From NCBI RefSeq assembly GCF_001202025.1, contig NZ_LGHS01000077.1:1-33009 (forward strand): DNA of 33,009 bases, written 5' to 3'. The notes under the pieces were generated by a model that searched no databases, had not been told where the DNA came from, and worked only from the letters and a program-made list of their open reading frames with translations. The translations under genes were made by a program, and so were the position numbers. Within the stretch, counting starts at the first letter, position 1. Each line of letters begins with the position of its first letter. This DNA is from Pseudorhodobacter aquimaris. GTDB taxonomy: Bacteria; Pseudomonadota; Alphaproteobacteria; Rhodobacterales; Rhodobacteraceae. Shown here in pieces: positions 19,559-28,706 of this stretch.

Positions 19559-20533
19559 ATGCGGTGGTTGACAGGGTTGGTACTGGTACTTGTGGCCCTC
19601 TGGTCGGGCTATTGGTTCATCGGCGCGCGCGGGTTTGAGGGGGCGGCAAACAGTTGGATCACCAGCCTACAGGACAACGGCAAAACCGCGGATCATGACG
19701 GCTTGGCCGTGCGCGGCTTTCCCAACCGTTTCGATCTGACCGTGACCCGGCCGCAGTTTGCAGATCCCGCAACCGGCATCGGCTGGCAGTCCGCTTTTGT
19801 GCAGCTTTTCAGCCTGAGTTATAAGCCCTGGCATCTGATTGCCGCCTTTGCGCCGGAACAACGGCTGACCTTGCCCTATGAGGGCATCACCCTTCGGACC
19901 GAGAAAATGCAGGCAAGTCTTGTGGCCAGCCCCCTTCCCACTCTGCCGCTGGACCGGATTACTCTGATCGGCGATATGCTGACGGCAGAAGGCGACAGTG
20001 GCTGGTCCCTGCGCGCCGATGCTCTGCGCTTTGCCTCTCGCAAGCTCAAAGGGGACGCGCATGAGGTTGCCCTGACCCTCACCGAGTTTGCGCCCGACCC
20101 GCAGTTGATGACACATTTTGGCGGCATCTTGCCCGACCGCATTGGCCTGATCCGGCTGGATACCACTTTGGGATTTACCGCCCCGATTGATCGCCTGATC
20201 CTTGAGACCCGCCCGCGTCTGGCCACCCTGGACCTTGCCGAGGCGCGGGTGGATTGGGGGAATATGCATGTCTCGGCCAAGGGACGGTTGATCGCCGATA
20301 GTGCGGGCTTTGCCGAGGGCGATATTATGCTGAAGCTGACGAACTGGCCTCTGGCGTTGGATGTGGCACAACAAATGGGGCTGATTGCGCCGGATGCCCG
20401 GCAGCTCTGGGAACAGGCGGCGGGGTTCTTGGCGCAAGAAAACGGCGATACTTTGGAGATCCCGGTAAGCCTGCGCAACGGGCGCGCGATGGTCGGTGCT
20501 ATTCCGGTCGGCCCCGCGCCGCGCCTGCGCTAA
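19559..20533 (+). CDS. DUF2125 domain-containing protein
   Basis: A 324-residue protein. The frame is open far upstream, but ATG 19559 with AGAGGGG eight bases before it gives a clean N-terminal membrane anchor or signal (MRWLTGLVLVLVALWSGYWFIGARG), followed by the DUF2125 pattern GLAVRGFPNRFDLTVTRPQFADP and later LPYEGITLRTEK and LPDRIGLIRLDTTLGF. The remainder is beta-rich and probably periplasmic. The function of the family is unknown. It converges on the extensin-like gene with only 3 bp between stops and no visible terminator there. Confidence 0.88.
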   Translation: MRWLTGLVLVLVALWSGYWFIGARGFEGAANSWITSLQDNGKTADHDGLAVRGFPNRFDLTVTRPQFADPATGIGWQSAFVQLFSLSYKPWHLIAAFAPEQRLTLPYEGITLRTEKMQASLVASPLPTLPLDRITLIGDMLTAEGDSGWSLRADALRFASRKLKGDAHEVALTLTEFAPDPQLMTHFGGILPDRIGLIRLDTTLGFTAPIDRLILETRPRLATLDLAEARVDWGNMHVSAKGRLIADSAGFAEGDIMLKLTNWPLALDVAQQMGLIAPDARQLWEQAAGFLAQENGDTLEIPVSLRNGRAMVGAIPVGPAPRLR

Positions 20534-20536
20534 CCG

Positions 20537-21187
20537 TCATTTGCAATATGGCCCGCCACGATAGGAGGCCGTATCAAAGTGCAAATGATCCATATGATGC
20601 CCGTCAGAGCCCGGCCCCAGGGTTGTCCCGAAAATCCCGCAGGCCCCCTTATGCGCCTTTCGGATCGGCGCGCCCTGCCGTTTCCGGAAATGTTGCAGCA
20701 CCGAAACCTCAGTCCCGTCTTTTAGCTGAAACCCCGCAATATCAATCGCCTTTCCGCGCCCATGCTCGCTGATACGTGCGCCTTTTTTGTGGTTGCGGGT
20801 GCGGCAACTATAATGGGCGGCCACACGCAACCCTACTAGGCCCTTAACCGCAAAGGCAGGCTTTGCTTCTTTGGTGACCCAGCGGCTCAGGGCCTGCGCC
20901 GTATCGCAATCAAGCGTCACAGGCGCGCTGAGCGCAACACCGCCAACCGATGTCACACGCACCGGATCCTCAATACCACATCCTTCGACCTTGCCTTTGA
21001 TCTTGGGAATTTTCACGCCCTGCACAGAGCGGTCATTGCAAACGAACCCGGTCTGACGACCAGCGTTCACAAAATTCGAAAAGACGGCGGCATCCGGTCT
21101 TGGCTTGGGCCGCTGGGACGGATCATCAGCGCAACCGGGTGCTGCAAAACCAAACGCCGCCAGAAGCAGGGGAAATACGATCCTCAT
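20537..21187 (-). CDS. Extensin-like (ExtensinC) secreted protein
   Basis: A 216-residue protein with a signal peptide (MRIVFPLLLAAFGFAAPGCA); Cys19 could be a lipidation site but the lipobox is weak. The C-terminal domain shows CDTAQALSRWV, HYSCRTRN, ARISEHGRGKAIDIAGF and GHHMDHLHFDTA. This His/Asp pattern resembles the zinc site of M15-type D,D-peptidases, so a cell-wall role is a fair inference, though none is proven for the family. Its ATG overlaps the stop of the prephenate dehydrogenase gene (ATGA), making it the third gene of that operon. Confidence 0.88.
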   Translation of the reverse strand: MRIVFPLLLAAFGFAAPGCADDPSQRPKPRPDAAVFSNFVNAGRQTGFVCNDRSVQGVKIPKIKGKVEGCGIEDPVRVTSVGGVALSAPVTLDCDTAQALSRWVTKEAKPAFAVKGLVGLRVAAHYSCRTRNHKKGARISEHGRGKAIDIAGFQLKDGTEVSVLQHFRKRQGAPIRKAHKGACGIFGTTLGPGSDGHHMDHLHFDTASYRGGPYCK

Positions 21188-22122
21188 CCTGCGGCACCAT
21201 CTGCCTTGGCGGCACTGCCACGGCCAAAGTCGGGCGCGTTGGTATCCTGCCCCGCCTCGATGATGCTACGCCGGATCGCACGGGTGCGGGTGAAGTAATC
21301 GTGCAAATGCGCGCCGTCACCGATGCGGATGGCCCGTTGAAGGGCGAAAAGCTCTTCGGTGAAACGGCCAAGGATTTCCAGTGTGGCGTCCTTATTGGTC
21401 AAGAACACATCGCGCCACATCGTCGGGTCCGAGGCCGCAATACGGGTGAAATCCCGAAAACCGGCGGCAGAGTATTTGATTACTTCGCTATCGGTCACGC
21501 GGCGCAGATCATCGGCCACCCCGACCATCGTATAGGCGATCAGATGCGGCGTGTGGCTGGTCACGGCCAGCACAAGATCGTGATGCGCCGGTTCCATTTC
21601 ATCGACATTGGCCCCCATACCTTCGCAAAGCGCGCGAAGGCGGGCCACGGCATCGGGGGCGGTGCCCTCTGGCGGGGTCAAGAGCCACCAGCGGTTTTCA
21701 AACAAGGTCGCAAAGCCCGATCTGGGGCCGGAATGTTCCGTCCCCGCAATCGGGTGCCCCGGAATAAAGTGAACGTTTTCCGGTAGATGCTGTCCAACGG
21801 CCTCAATCACCGCCTGTTTGACCGAGCCGACATCCGTCACCACCGCGCCCGGCTTCAGATGCGGGCCAATCTCGGCGGCGACATCGCCCATCACCCCGAC
21901 AGGCACGGCAAGAACGACCAGATCCGCGCCCTCTACCGCCGCGGCGGCGGTGTCAAACACCGCGTCACACAGGCGCAATTCCAGTGCCGCGGCACGGCTT
22001 TCGGCCGATTTGGCGTGGCCGGTGATGGTTTCCACCAGCCCCCGTTGCCGCATGGCATGGGCCATCGATGACGCAATCAGCCCCAAGCCGATCAGCGCGA
22101 CTTTCTTGTAAACAGCGGCCAT
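21184..22122 (-). CDS. Prephenate/arogenate dehydrogenase family protein
   Basis: A 312-residue NAD(P)-dependent enzyme of tyrosine synthesis. I chose the ATG at 22122, which overlaps the hisC TGA by one base (TGATG); 16 extra upstream residues would lie inside hisC. The Rossmann loop is VALIGLGLIASSMAHAM (8-24), followed by VVLAVPVGVMGDVAAEI, DVGSVKQAVIEAV, the catalytic-type FIPGHPIAGTEHSGP and SHTPHLIAYTMV. No ACT or chorismate mutase domain is attached. Coupling to hisC fits an aminotransferase/dehydrogenase pair that can also serve aromatic amino acid synthesis. Confidence 0.92.
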   Translation of the reverse strand: MAAVYKKVALIGLGLIASSMAHAMRQRGLVETITGHAKSAESRAAALELRLCDAVFDTAAAAVEGADLVVLAVPVGVMGDVAAEIGPHLKPGAVVTDVGSVKQAVIEAVGQHLPENVHFIPGHPIAGTEHSGPRSGFATLFENRWWLLTPPEGTAPDAVARLRALCEGMGANVDEMEPAHHDLVLAVTSHTPHLIAYTMVGVADDLRRVTDSEVIKYSAAGFRDFTRIAASDPTMWRDVFLTNKDATLEILGRFTEELFALQRAIRIGDGAHLHDYFTRTRAIRRSIIEAGQDTNAPDFGRGSAAKADGAAG

Positions 22123-23207
22123 CAATCCTTGCCCTTGAATTGGGCAATCGCATGGACAACGCGCCGACACGCGCTTTCATCGCCCACGGTGATCCGCAGG
22201 CAATGCGGCAGCTTATAGCTTGCCACCCGCCGCACGATCAGCCCCTCACCACGCAAGTGCATATCGCAGGCCTCGGCCTCCTCACTGCTGGCGAAACGGG
22301 CAAGGATGAAATTGCCAAGCGACGTATCGGACGGGATGCCAAGGGTGGCCAACGCCTCGGCCAGCCAGACCCGCAGGCGGGCATTCTCGGCACGGCAACG
22401 GGCGACATAATCCTGATCGCGCGCGGCGGCCTCGGCGGTTTCAAGCTGCGTATTCGACAGGTTGAACGGCCCGCGAATACGGTTGAGCACGTCGATGATC
22501 GCCTTGGGCCCATAGCCCCAACCGATGCGCAGCCCGCCCAGACCGTAAATCTTGGAAAATGTGCGCGTCATCACCACGTTTTCGCGTGCCTCGATCAGGG
22601 CCAGCCCGCCGTCATAACCGTCGACATATTCGGCATAGGCCCCGTCAAGCACCAAGATCGCCTGTGGCGGCAAGCCATCGGCAAGCTGCGCGATCTCGGC
22701 CTCTGAAATCATCGTGCCGGTGGGGTTGTTCGGGTTGGCGATAAAGACCAGCTTGGTGCGATCTGTGCAAGCGGCCAGCAGCGCCGCGACATCGGTGGTG
22801 CGCTCGCGCTCTACCACCTCGACGGGGGTGGCGCCGGCGGCCATGGCTGAAATGCGGTACATCAGGAACCCGTGTTCGGTGAACAGCACCTCATCCCCCG
22901 GTCCGGCATAGGCCTGACAGAGAAAATGGATGATCTCGTCGCTGCCCACACCGCAAACCACCCGCTCAGGCTCAAGCCCGTGGGTCTGCCCGATCGCCAG
23001 ACGCAACGCGGCATGATCGGTACTGGGATAGCGGTGCAACTGATGGGCCGACCGCGCAAAGGCCTCTTTGGCCTTATCCGACGGGCCGGCCGGATTTTCG
23101 TTCGAGGATAGTTTGGTAATATTGGACTTGCCCGCAACCGTGGCGGCACCGCCCTCATACAAGGCGATATCCATGATGCCGGGCTGCGGCTGAATTTGCG
23201 ACGTCAT
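22122..23207 (-). CDS. hisC: Histidinol-phosphate aminotransferase
   Basis: A 361-residue PLP enzyme of fold type I that converts imidazole acetol phosphate to histidinol phosphate; in this group it may also act on aromatic substrates. Clear landmarks are [11 protein letters not shown] near the N-terminus, [58 protein letters not shown] and the PLP-lysine motif [18 protein letters not shown]. It is the first gene of the hisC - prephenate dehydrogenase - extensin-like operon. The rpsD terminator lies just upstream, so it probably has its own promoter within 23208-23280. Confidence 0.95.
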   Translation of the reverse strand: MTSQIQPQPGIMDIALYEGGAATVAGKSNITKLSSNENPAGPSDKAKEAFARSAHQLHRYPSTDHAALRLAIGQTHGLEPERVVCGVGSDEIIHFLCQAYAGPGDEVLFTEHGFLMYRISAMAAGATPVEVVERERTTDVAALLAACTDRTKLVFIANPNNPTGTMISEAEIAQLADGLPPQAILVLDGAYAEYVDGYDGGLALIEARENVVMTRTFSKIYGLGGLRIGWGYGPKAIIDVLNRIRGPFNLSNTQLETAEAAARDQDYVARCRAENARLRVWLAEALATLGIPSDTSLGNFILARFASSEEAEACDMHLRGEGLIVRRVASYKLPHCLRITVGDESACRRVVHAIAQFKGKD

Positions 23208-23281
23208 AACCGTGTTCCCCTGAAGTTAGGGTTTAGTTACCGCCTTGAAGGCGGCATGACCAGTGCCCACAAACACGAAAA

Positions 23282-23303
23282 CGCCGCCCGATACAGGGCG
23301 GCG
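23282..23303 (-). terminator. Rho-independent terminator of rpsD
   Basis: A perfect 8-bp GC stem, CGCCGCCC (23282-23289) and GGGCGGCG (23296-23303), with a 6-base loop. On the minus strand it is followed by TTTTCGTGTTTGT. It lies 31 bp past the rpsD stop. Confidence 0.85.
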
Positions 23304-23334
23304 CTTCCAGATAGCCCATAAATACGGGCCGCGA

Positions 23335-23955
23335 TTAGTTTTTCGCGTAATATTCGACCACGAGGTTTGGTTCCATCTGTACCGGATATGGCACATCGCC
23401 CAAAGTCGGGGTGCGAATGAAGGTCGCTGTCATCTTGGAGTGGTCGGCCTCGACATAGTCAGGCACGTCACGTTCAGCCAAGGTAACGGCTTCAAGCAGG
23501 ATCGCCAATTGCTTGGAACGGTCACGCACAGCGATCACATCGCCTTCTTTGCAACGGTAAGACGCGATGTTCACGCGCTGGCCGTTCACAGTGACGTGGC
23601 CATGGTTCACGAACTGACGGGCCGCAAATACGGTCGGCACGAATTTCGCGCGGTAAACGATCGCATCCAGGCGACGCTCCAGCAGACCGATCAGGTTTTC
23701 ACCGGTGTCGCCTTTGACGCGCTCGGCCTCACCATAGATCTTGCGGAACTGCTTCTCGGTCAAATCGCCGTAGTAACCCTTAAGCTTTTGCTTGGCGCGC
23801 AACTGGGTACCGAAATCCGACAGTTTGTTCTTGCGGCGCTGACCGTGCTGGCCGGGGCCGTATTCGCGGCGGTTTACTGGGGATTTAGGACGGCCCCAGA
23901 TGTTTTCGCCCATACGGCGGTCAATTTTATACTTGGCAGAGGTCCGTTTGGTCAT
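23335..23955 (-). CDS. rpsD: 30S ribosomal protein S4
   Basis: A 206-residue primary 16S rRNA-binding protein. I chose ATG 23955 with AAGGAG eight bases before it, since [26 protein letters not shown] is the usual N-terminus for this group; an open frame extends 38 codons upstream but is not protein-like. The S4 RNA-binding domain is visible in [40 protein letters not shown]. It stands alone, as in many alphaproteobacteria, with its own promoter (24105-24132) and terminator (23282-23303). Confidence 0.97.
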   Translation of the reverse strand: MTKRTSAKYKIDRRMGENIWGRPKSPVNRREYGPGQHGQRRKNKLSDFGTQLRAKQKLKGYYGDLTEKQFRKIYGEAERVKGDTGENLIGLLERRLDAIVYRAKFVPTVFAARQFVNHGHVTVNGQRVNIASYRCKEGDVIAVRDRSKQLAILLEAVTLAERDVPDYVEADHSKMTATFIRTPTLGDVPYPVQMEPNLVVEYYAKN

Positions 23956-24077
23956 CTCTGATCTCCTTCGTTCGATATATGAAGGGCGTTGTCCTTCCCC
24001 GCCGCGCAGGCCCGCAAAGGCCTTAGCTTTGGGTGACAGGTTTCCCGTTGCCGGGTCCACCAACACCAATGAAAAGC

Positions 24078-24095
24078 CCCCGGAAAAATCCGAGG
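24078..24095 (-). promoter_or_regulatory. Hairpin at the 5' end of the rpsD leader
   Basis: On the minus strand CCTCGGA, loop TTTT, TCCGGGG (24095 down to 24078, one G-U pair), followed by GCTTTTC. It starts within a few bases of the transcript start expected from the 24105-24132 promoter. It looks like a small terminator or a 5' protective hairpin; 5' control of rpsD by S4 is known in other bacteria, but this is not one of the known S4-binding structures as far as I can tell. Confidence 0.5.
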
Positions 24096-24104
24096 ACTTG
24101 CGGG

Positions 24105-24132
24105 CTTATATAGGCGCGTCAGGCAGAGTCAA
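24105..24132 (-). promoter_or_regulatory. Sigma70-type promoter of rpsD
   Basis: On the minus strand TTGACT (24132-24127), 16-bp spacer, TATAAG (24110-24105). The start would fall near 24098, giving a leader of about 140 bases. Confidence 0.7.
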
Positions 24133-24246
24133 CCAGCTAAGAGCCAAGGTTGCCCGTAAGCAGGCCGCAAACACAATTTCGCCAGCACGGGTGCATTTCG
24201 CTGTTTTGGGTGTTACCTCAGACGAAACCATAATGGGGAACATACC

Positions 24247-25275
24247 ATGACACAAAACGCCCAAACCAACCGCCGTATCGTTCTGGCCGAGCGTCCGAAA
24301 GCGGCCCCTGATGCCAATACCCTGCGGCTGGAAGAAACACCTATCCCCACCCCCGGCCCCGGCGAGATGCTGCTACGCTCGGTCTTTTTGTCGCTGGACC
24401 CTTACATGCGCGGCCGGATGAATGACAGCAAATCCTATGCCACGCCGGTGTCTATTGGCGGGGTGATGACCGGACAAGTGGTGGCCGAGGTCATGGTCTC
24501 CAACCTCGACGGCTTTGCCCCCGGCGATTACGTTCTGGCGGGCAGCGGCTGGCAGGATTATGCGGTCTCGGACGGGACCGAGGTGCTGAACCTCGGGGCG
24601 AAACCGGCCAACCCTTCGTGGTCTTTGGGGATCATGGGAATGCCCGGCTATACCGCCTATGCGGGCCTGCTGAAGATCGGAGAGCCGAAACCCGGCGAAA
24701 CCGTCGTCGTCGCCGCGGCCTCCGGCCCGGTGGGTGCCACCGTGGGACAGATTGCCAAGCTCAAGGGCTGCCGCGTTGTCGGGATTGCCGGCGGGGCCGA
24801 GAAATGCGCGCATGTGGTGGATGTCTTGGGCTTTGACGCCTGTATCGACCATAAGTCGCCCGATTTCACCGCACAGCTGAGCGCGGCCTGCCCGGATGGT
24901 ATCGATGTCTATTTCGAGAATGTTGGCGGCAAGGTGCTTTACGCGGTCCTGCCCCTGCTCAACCCCTTTGCGCGGATGCCGGTATGCGGTGTTGTCTCAT
25001 GGTACAATATCCCCGGCCTGCCCGAGGGGCCCGATATGGGACCTGTCATCATGGGCACAATCTTGCGGATGAAGGTAAAGGTAGAAGGCTTCATCATATT
25101 CGACAGCTTCCCCCGCAGCCTCTATGCCGAGTTTGTACGCGACATGACCGGCTGGCTGAAGGAAGGCAAGATGCACTATACCGAAGAAGTCATTGACGGG
25201 CTTGAAAACGCGCCGGAGGGGCTTTATGGCCTGCTCGAGGGGCGCAGCTTTGGCAAAAGGGTGGTGCGGCTGTAA
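24247..25275 (+). CDS. NADP-dependent oxidoreductase, MDR superfamily (PTGR/CurA type)
   Basis: A 342-residue zinc-independent medium-chain reductase acting on alpha,beta-unsaturated carbonyls; the natural substrate is unknown. The N-terminal part has the family block LSLDPYMRGRMNDSKSY and the G-rich IGGVMTGQVVAEV; the NADP-binding Rossmann segment is VVVAAASGPVGATVGQIAKLKGCRVVGIAGG, followed by YFENVGGKVLYAVLPLLN and the C-terminal GRSFGKRVVRL. No structural-zinc cysteines are present. GGGGAA lies seven bases before the ATG. It stands alone, divergent from rpsD with about 115 bp between the gene start and the rpsD -35 box. Confidence 0.92.
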   Translation: MTQNAQTNRRIVLAERPKAAPDANTLRLEETPIPTPGPGEMLLRSVFLSLDPYMRGRMNDSKSYATPVSIGGVMTGQVVAEVMVSNLDGFAPGDYVLAGSGWQDYAVSDGTEVLNLGAKPANPSWSLGIMGMPGYTAYAGLLKIGEPKPGETVVVAAASGPVGATVGQIAKLKGCRVVGIAGGAEKCAHVVDVLGFDACIDHKSPDFTAQLSAACPDGIDVYFENVGGKVLYAVLPLLNPFARMPVCGVVSWYNIPGLPEGPDMGPVIMGTILRMKVKVEGFIIFDSFPRSLYAEFVRDMTGWLKEGKMHYTEEVIDGLENAPEGLYGLLEGRSFGKRVVRL

Positions 25276-25325
25276 CGGCCCCTCCCCTAAATATAGGCCT
25301 TGCGGTGCGTGACGGGGAGACCCGT

Positions 25326-25826
25326 TTACGCCCGCCCGTACGCTTCGGCAATCGCGACCTTCATCGCGGCCTCTGGTGTATGGTCAGCCCATGTAACCAT
25401 TTGAAAGGCTGGATAAAACCGCTCTGCCGCCATCACCGCGCCCGAGATAAGCCGATCAATCTGTTCAGGGCCGGCAACCTGCCCGCCCGCAAGGCACAAC
25501 CCATAGCGCCATACCATCAGCTTTTGATCACCCCACCACGTAAATGCGCCATTCCAGACCATATCATTGCAACGGTTCAACACATCATAGAGCGCCGAGA
25601 CCCGGCCCTCTGGCGGCTCCATCTCAAAGGTGCAAATCAGGCGCAGGGTCTCGTCGTGATCCGACCATGCCAGCGTAAGCGAATACGTCCGCCATTGACC
25701 TTCTACCGACATCGCGATCTGGTTGTCGGTCACGCGATCAAATTCCCATGCGTGGTCATTGGCCAGCGTTTCCACGATGTCGATCGGATGGATTTCCTCC
25801 GCGAAATAATCTTCAGAAAGTGACAT
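25326..25826 (-). CDS. YbjN domain-containing protein
   Basis: A 166-residue protein. I chose ATG 25826 (MSLSEDYFAEEIHPIDIVETLAND) rather than the upstream in-frame start, as the 20 extra residues (MCACSGYRASSQ...) are not family-like and GAGGCGGGG precedes 25826. The YbjN pattern is seen in WEFDRVTDNQIAMSVEGQWRTYSLTLAW, LRLICTFEMEPPEGR and the C-terminal FYPAFQMVTWADHTPEAAM. The role of the family is unclear (a putative sensory or chaperone-like protein). The next gene on this strand upstream is the HAD hydrolase, 284 bp away. Confidence 0.88.
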   Translation of the reverse strand: MSLSEDYFAEEIHPIDIVETLANDHAWEFDRVTDNQIAMSVEGQWRTYSLTLAWSDHDETLRLICTFEMEPPEGRVSALYDVLNRCNDMVWNGAFTWWGDQKLMVWRYGLCLAGGQVAGPEQIDRLISGAVMAAERFYPAFQMVTWADHTPEAAMKVAIAEAYGRA

Positions 25827-26109
25827 AGCCCCGCCTCGCATTTCCGTTCCCTGCGATGATGCCCGATACCCCGAACATGCACACAAGAAGTTGAGTCTTT
25901 GGCAAGAACAAGCGTCCCACCCTTATGCAACTTACTAGATATTGTGTGCGAGGAGCGAAACCCTGTAAAGAGATTTTTGGAAAATCTTCTGTGGACAAGT
26001 CCGAAAATCAGGCAAAATCACCATCAATTACAGCGCGATCATGGCCGGCCTGTCACTATCCGCACGGCACGGGCGGGAATCGTTACAAATGTGACAGCTA
26101 TTTTATGCC
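25827..26109. other. Gap between the YbjN and HAD genes
   Basis: It holds the YbjN promoter region. A 7-bp hairpin, AGATTTT (25971-25977) and AAAATCT (25981-25987) with loop TGG, is the only clear structure; it could be an operator or a weak terminator for the HAD gene. No gene is seen. Confidence 0.35.
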
Positions 26110-26799
26110 CTAAAGCCCGTCAATCCACGCGCCCAAAGATCCGATATCGGGCAAGACCACATCAGCAAGTGGTGCCAGCTCTGCCTTATCGGCGATACCT
26201 GTCAGAACCCCGACGCAGCGCATCCCCGCCGCACGCCCGGCGACCAGATCATGCAGGCTGTCACCAACCATAATCGCGCGGGCGGGATCAATTCCTGTTT
26301 CACGGGCAAAGGCAAGGCACATCCCCGGCCCGGGCTTTGCCCCGTGGCCCGAATCATAGCCCGCGATAAAATCAAACAGATCAAGCACGCCATGGGCATC
26401 AAGATGGGCACGGGCCGGACGCTCGGTGTCATTGGTCGCAAGCCCTAACTTCAACCCCCGGTCCCGCAGCCCCGCCAGAACCGCGCGCAGTGGCACCGCG
26501 GGCGCCATCTGCGCATCTTGTGCCTGAGCGTTCAACCTGTCCACCAACCCCTGCAGGCTCTGCCCCGGCAATAGCGGCAAAAGCACATTGGCGATTTCGA
26601 CGGCCGTGGCAGCGATCACCGGGCTGTCGGGCCGAAAGTCCCGTGCGACCCGGTCATATCCGATGGCGGTCGCCAACATGCTGGCGTGGGCCTCATCAAC
26701 CGCGATTTGCAACAAAAGCCGATCTGTCCACACACCCCAGCTTTGGCGGAAATCAAATAGCGTTCCGTCCTTGTCAAACACCACCCCGTCAATCATCAC
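26110..26799 (-). CDS. HAD-IA family phosphatase (phosphoglycolate phosphatase-like)
   Basis: A 229-residue cytoplasmic phosphatase. The HAD motifs are intact: motif I VVFDKDGTLFDF with nucleophile D9 and acid D11, motif II LGLATNDTE, motif III Lys in GAKPGPGM, and motif IV MVGDSLHDLVAG. A helical cap is inserted between motifs I and II (about 20-85), as in the subclass IA. It resembles Gph-like enzymes, but the substrate cannot be read from sequence. It lies downstream of DUF3572 on the same strand. Confidence 0.9.
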   Translation of the reverse strand: MMIDGVVFDKDGTLFDFRQSWGVWTDRLLLQIAVDEAHASMLATAIGYDRVARDFRPDSPVIAATAVEIANVLLPLLPGQSLQGLVDRLNAQAQDAQMAPAVPLRAVLAGLRDRGLKLGLATNDTERPARAHLDAHGVLDLFDFIAGYDSGHGAKPGPGMCLAFARETGIDPARAIMVGDSLHDLVAGRAAGMRCVGVLTGIADKAELAPLADVVLPDIGSLGAWIDGL

Positions 26800-26868
26800 A
26801 CGCCCCTTTTAATTTCGGCGCCAACATGAATGGCGAGGCGTCAAAAGGCAATCGCGGCAAAACCAAGG

Positions 26869-27150
26869 TCAGGTCCAATGGATCTGCGCGCCCCCCGGCA
26901 ATGCGGCCCGCGCGTGCATCGGCACCTCATAGGCCAGGTTTTCCGCCTCGCAAAACCCCATAACCCAAGCGTCGTCCATTAACAGAAAATCAAGGATTGA
27001 ACCAAGAAACTCGGGCTGCTGGGCGTTCGTTGCCAGATCATCAACCGACGCGCCGGTTGCGCCAAGGAAGGTTCCCAACAATTCCTCATCCGCTGCAAGC
27101 CAGCCCAAAGCCTTGACAGCAATCATTTCGGCGGTTTCTTGCTTCATCAT
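26869..27150 (-). CDS. DUF3572 family protein
   Basis: A small protein of 93 residues (or 92 if the second Met is used). I chose ATG 27150 because AGAGGG lies nine bases upstream and the family starts MxKQETAEMIAVKALGWLAADEELL. The later pattern, FLGATGASVDDL ... PEFLGSILDFLLMDDAWVMGFCEAENL, is typical. Its function is unknown. It is divergent from pleD, an association I know from Rhodobacteraceae, and may share regulation with it. Confidence 0.88.
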   Translation of the reverse strand: MMKQETAEMIAVKALGWLAADEELLGTFLGATGASVDDLATNAQQPEFLGSILDFLLMDDAWVMGFCEAENLAYEVPMHARAALPGGAQIHWT

Positions 27151-27291
27151 CGGCGGATTCCCTCTCATATATGGCCAATCCCGGTGGAGGGCGGCCGATT
27201 GTTTCAATTGCCGCCAAATTGGAAAGGGTTTCTTAACCACTTGGTCACAAAGATAACTGTATCCTTACTTGAGCGGATCAGGAATACTTAG

Positions 27292-28677
27292 ATGGCAGGA
27301 AAAATTCTCATTGTGGACGATGTTGCGACAAACCGCATCGTTTACAAGGTAAAGCTTGGCGCCGCATGCTATGCGCCGGTTCTCGCCTCTGACGGTGCAT
27401 CTTGTCTTGCGCTTGCCCGAAGTGAAAAGCCCGACCTGATCTTGCTGGATCTGGTTCTGCCCGACATGTCGGGAACCGAGGTTTTGCGCCATTTGCGCGC
27501 GGACCCCGAGCTGGCAAGTATTCCCGTTGTGGTCTTTTCCGCTGAGGCCGATATGAAGGCACGACTGGCCGCCCTCTATGCCGGTGCTGACGATTTTCTG
27601 ACGAAATCTGTCGATGATCAAACGCTGATGGCGCGGCTGCGTAATCTTTTGCGCGGGCGTGAGGCGATGGCAGAACTGGAAAGCGGAGCCGCACCGATCC
27701 GGGCCTTGGGCTTTGCAGAGATGTCCTCGGCGTTTCACCTTCCCGGCTCCATCGCGCTTGTGTCCCATCGCCCCGAAACTGCGCTGCGCTGGCGGCGTGA
27801 TCTGGGCGCACATCTGCCCGACCAAATGACGATGATGTCGCGCGAAGGGGCCTTGTCCGACGTACAGCTGACACCGGTGCCCGATGTCTTTATCATCGAA
27901 TCTGATCTGGCCGACCCGATGGCCGGTCTGCGCCTTATGTCAGAGTTGCGCAGTCGGCCCCAGACCCGCCATGCCGCGATCTGCATTGTCAAAAGCGGCC
28001 CCACCGGTTCAGACACCGCGATGGCCTTTGATCTTGGAGCCGATGATGTCGTCGGCGATGAGGTGGATCCGCGCGAATTCGGCCAACGCATCGCGCGGCT
28101 GTTGCAACGCAAAACCGCCGCTGACAAACTACGCGCCTCGGTAAGGGACGGCTTGCGCATGGCGGTAATCGATCCGCTGACAGGGCTGCACAACCGTCGC
28201 TATGCCATCAGCCAACTGGCCGAGATCGCCAGCCATGCGCGAAGTTCAAAGCGACCTTTCGCCCTGATGGTTATCGATCTGGACCGTTTCAAGCAGGTTA
28301 ACGACACCTTTGGCCATCCCGCCGGTGATGCCGTGCTGACAGAGGTTGCGCGCAGGCTGGCCGCCAATATTCGCGGCGGTGATCTGCTTGCACGTATCGG
28401 CGGGGAAGAGTTTCTGATCGCCCTGCCCGATACCGATCTTCCGCATGCCAAAGCCATCGCCCAACGCCTGCGCGGCGCTATTCAGGAGGTTCCTTTTGAT
28501 ATACCCAGCTATGCGCCGCTTGATCTGACAGCCTCTATCGGTTTGGCGATTTGCGAAGGCGGCCAGACATGGGCAGAAGAGCCTGTCGCCGCCGTGATCG
28601 AACGCGCCGATCAGGCGCTCTTGATGGCGAAGTCGGGTGGGCGCAACCAGGTTACGATCAGCCATACAGCCGCATAG
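27292..28677 (+). CDS. pleD: PleD-type response regulator / diguanylate cyclase
   Basis: A 461-residue enzyme making cyclic di-GMP from two GTP. The first receiver (about 1-120) has D9/D10, phospho-acceptor D53 (LLDLVLPDMSG), S83-type switch (VVFSAEAD) and K105 (FLTKSVDD). The second receiver (about 145-275) is degenerate (VFIIESDLADPMAG, no clear acceptor block), acting as a dimer adaptor as in Caulobacter PleD. The GGDEF domain has LTGLHNRRYAISQL, the active GGEEF at 370-374 and a complete inhibitory I-site RGGD at 361-364. It therefore should be active and product-inhibited. It converges on the metal-sensor gene, 13 bp apart. Confidence 0.94.
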   Translation: MAGKILIVDDVATNRIVYKVKLGAACYAPVLASDGASCLALARSEKPDLILLDLVLPDMSGTEVLRHLRADPELASIPVVVFSAEADMKARLAALYAGADDFLTKSVDDQTLMARLRNLLRGREAMAELESGAAPIRALGFAEMSSAFHLPGSIALVSHRPETALRWRRDLGAHLPDQMTMMSREGALSDVQLTPVPDVFIIESDLADPMAGLRLMSELRSRPQTRHAAICIVKSGPTGSDTAMAFDLGADDVVGDEVDPREFGQRIARLLQRKTAADKLRASVRDGLRMAVIDPLTGLHNRRYAISQLAEIASHARSSKRPFALMVIDLDRFKQVNDTFGHPAGDAVLTEVARRLAANIRGGDLLARIGGEEFLIALPDTDLPHAKAIAQRLRGAIQEVPFDIPSYAPLDLTASIGLAICEGGQTWAEEPVAAVIERADQALLMAKSGGRNQVTISHTAA

Positions 28678-28706
28678 GGATTGCGTTAAATCAATCCCCT
28701 GCGGGG
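28677..28706. terminator. Possible shared hairpin between convergent pleD and sensor genes
   Basis: GGGATTG (28677-28683) can pair with CAATCCC (28692-28698), and CCCC (28696-28699) alternatively with GGGG (28703-28706). No clear T-run on either strand, so this is only a candidate. Confidence 0.3.
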
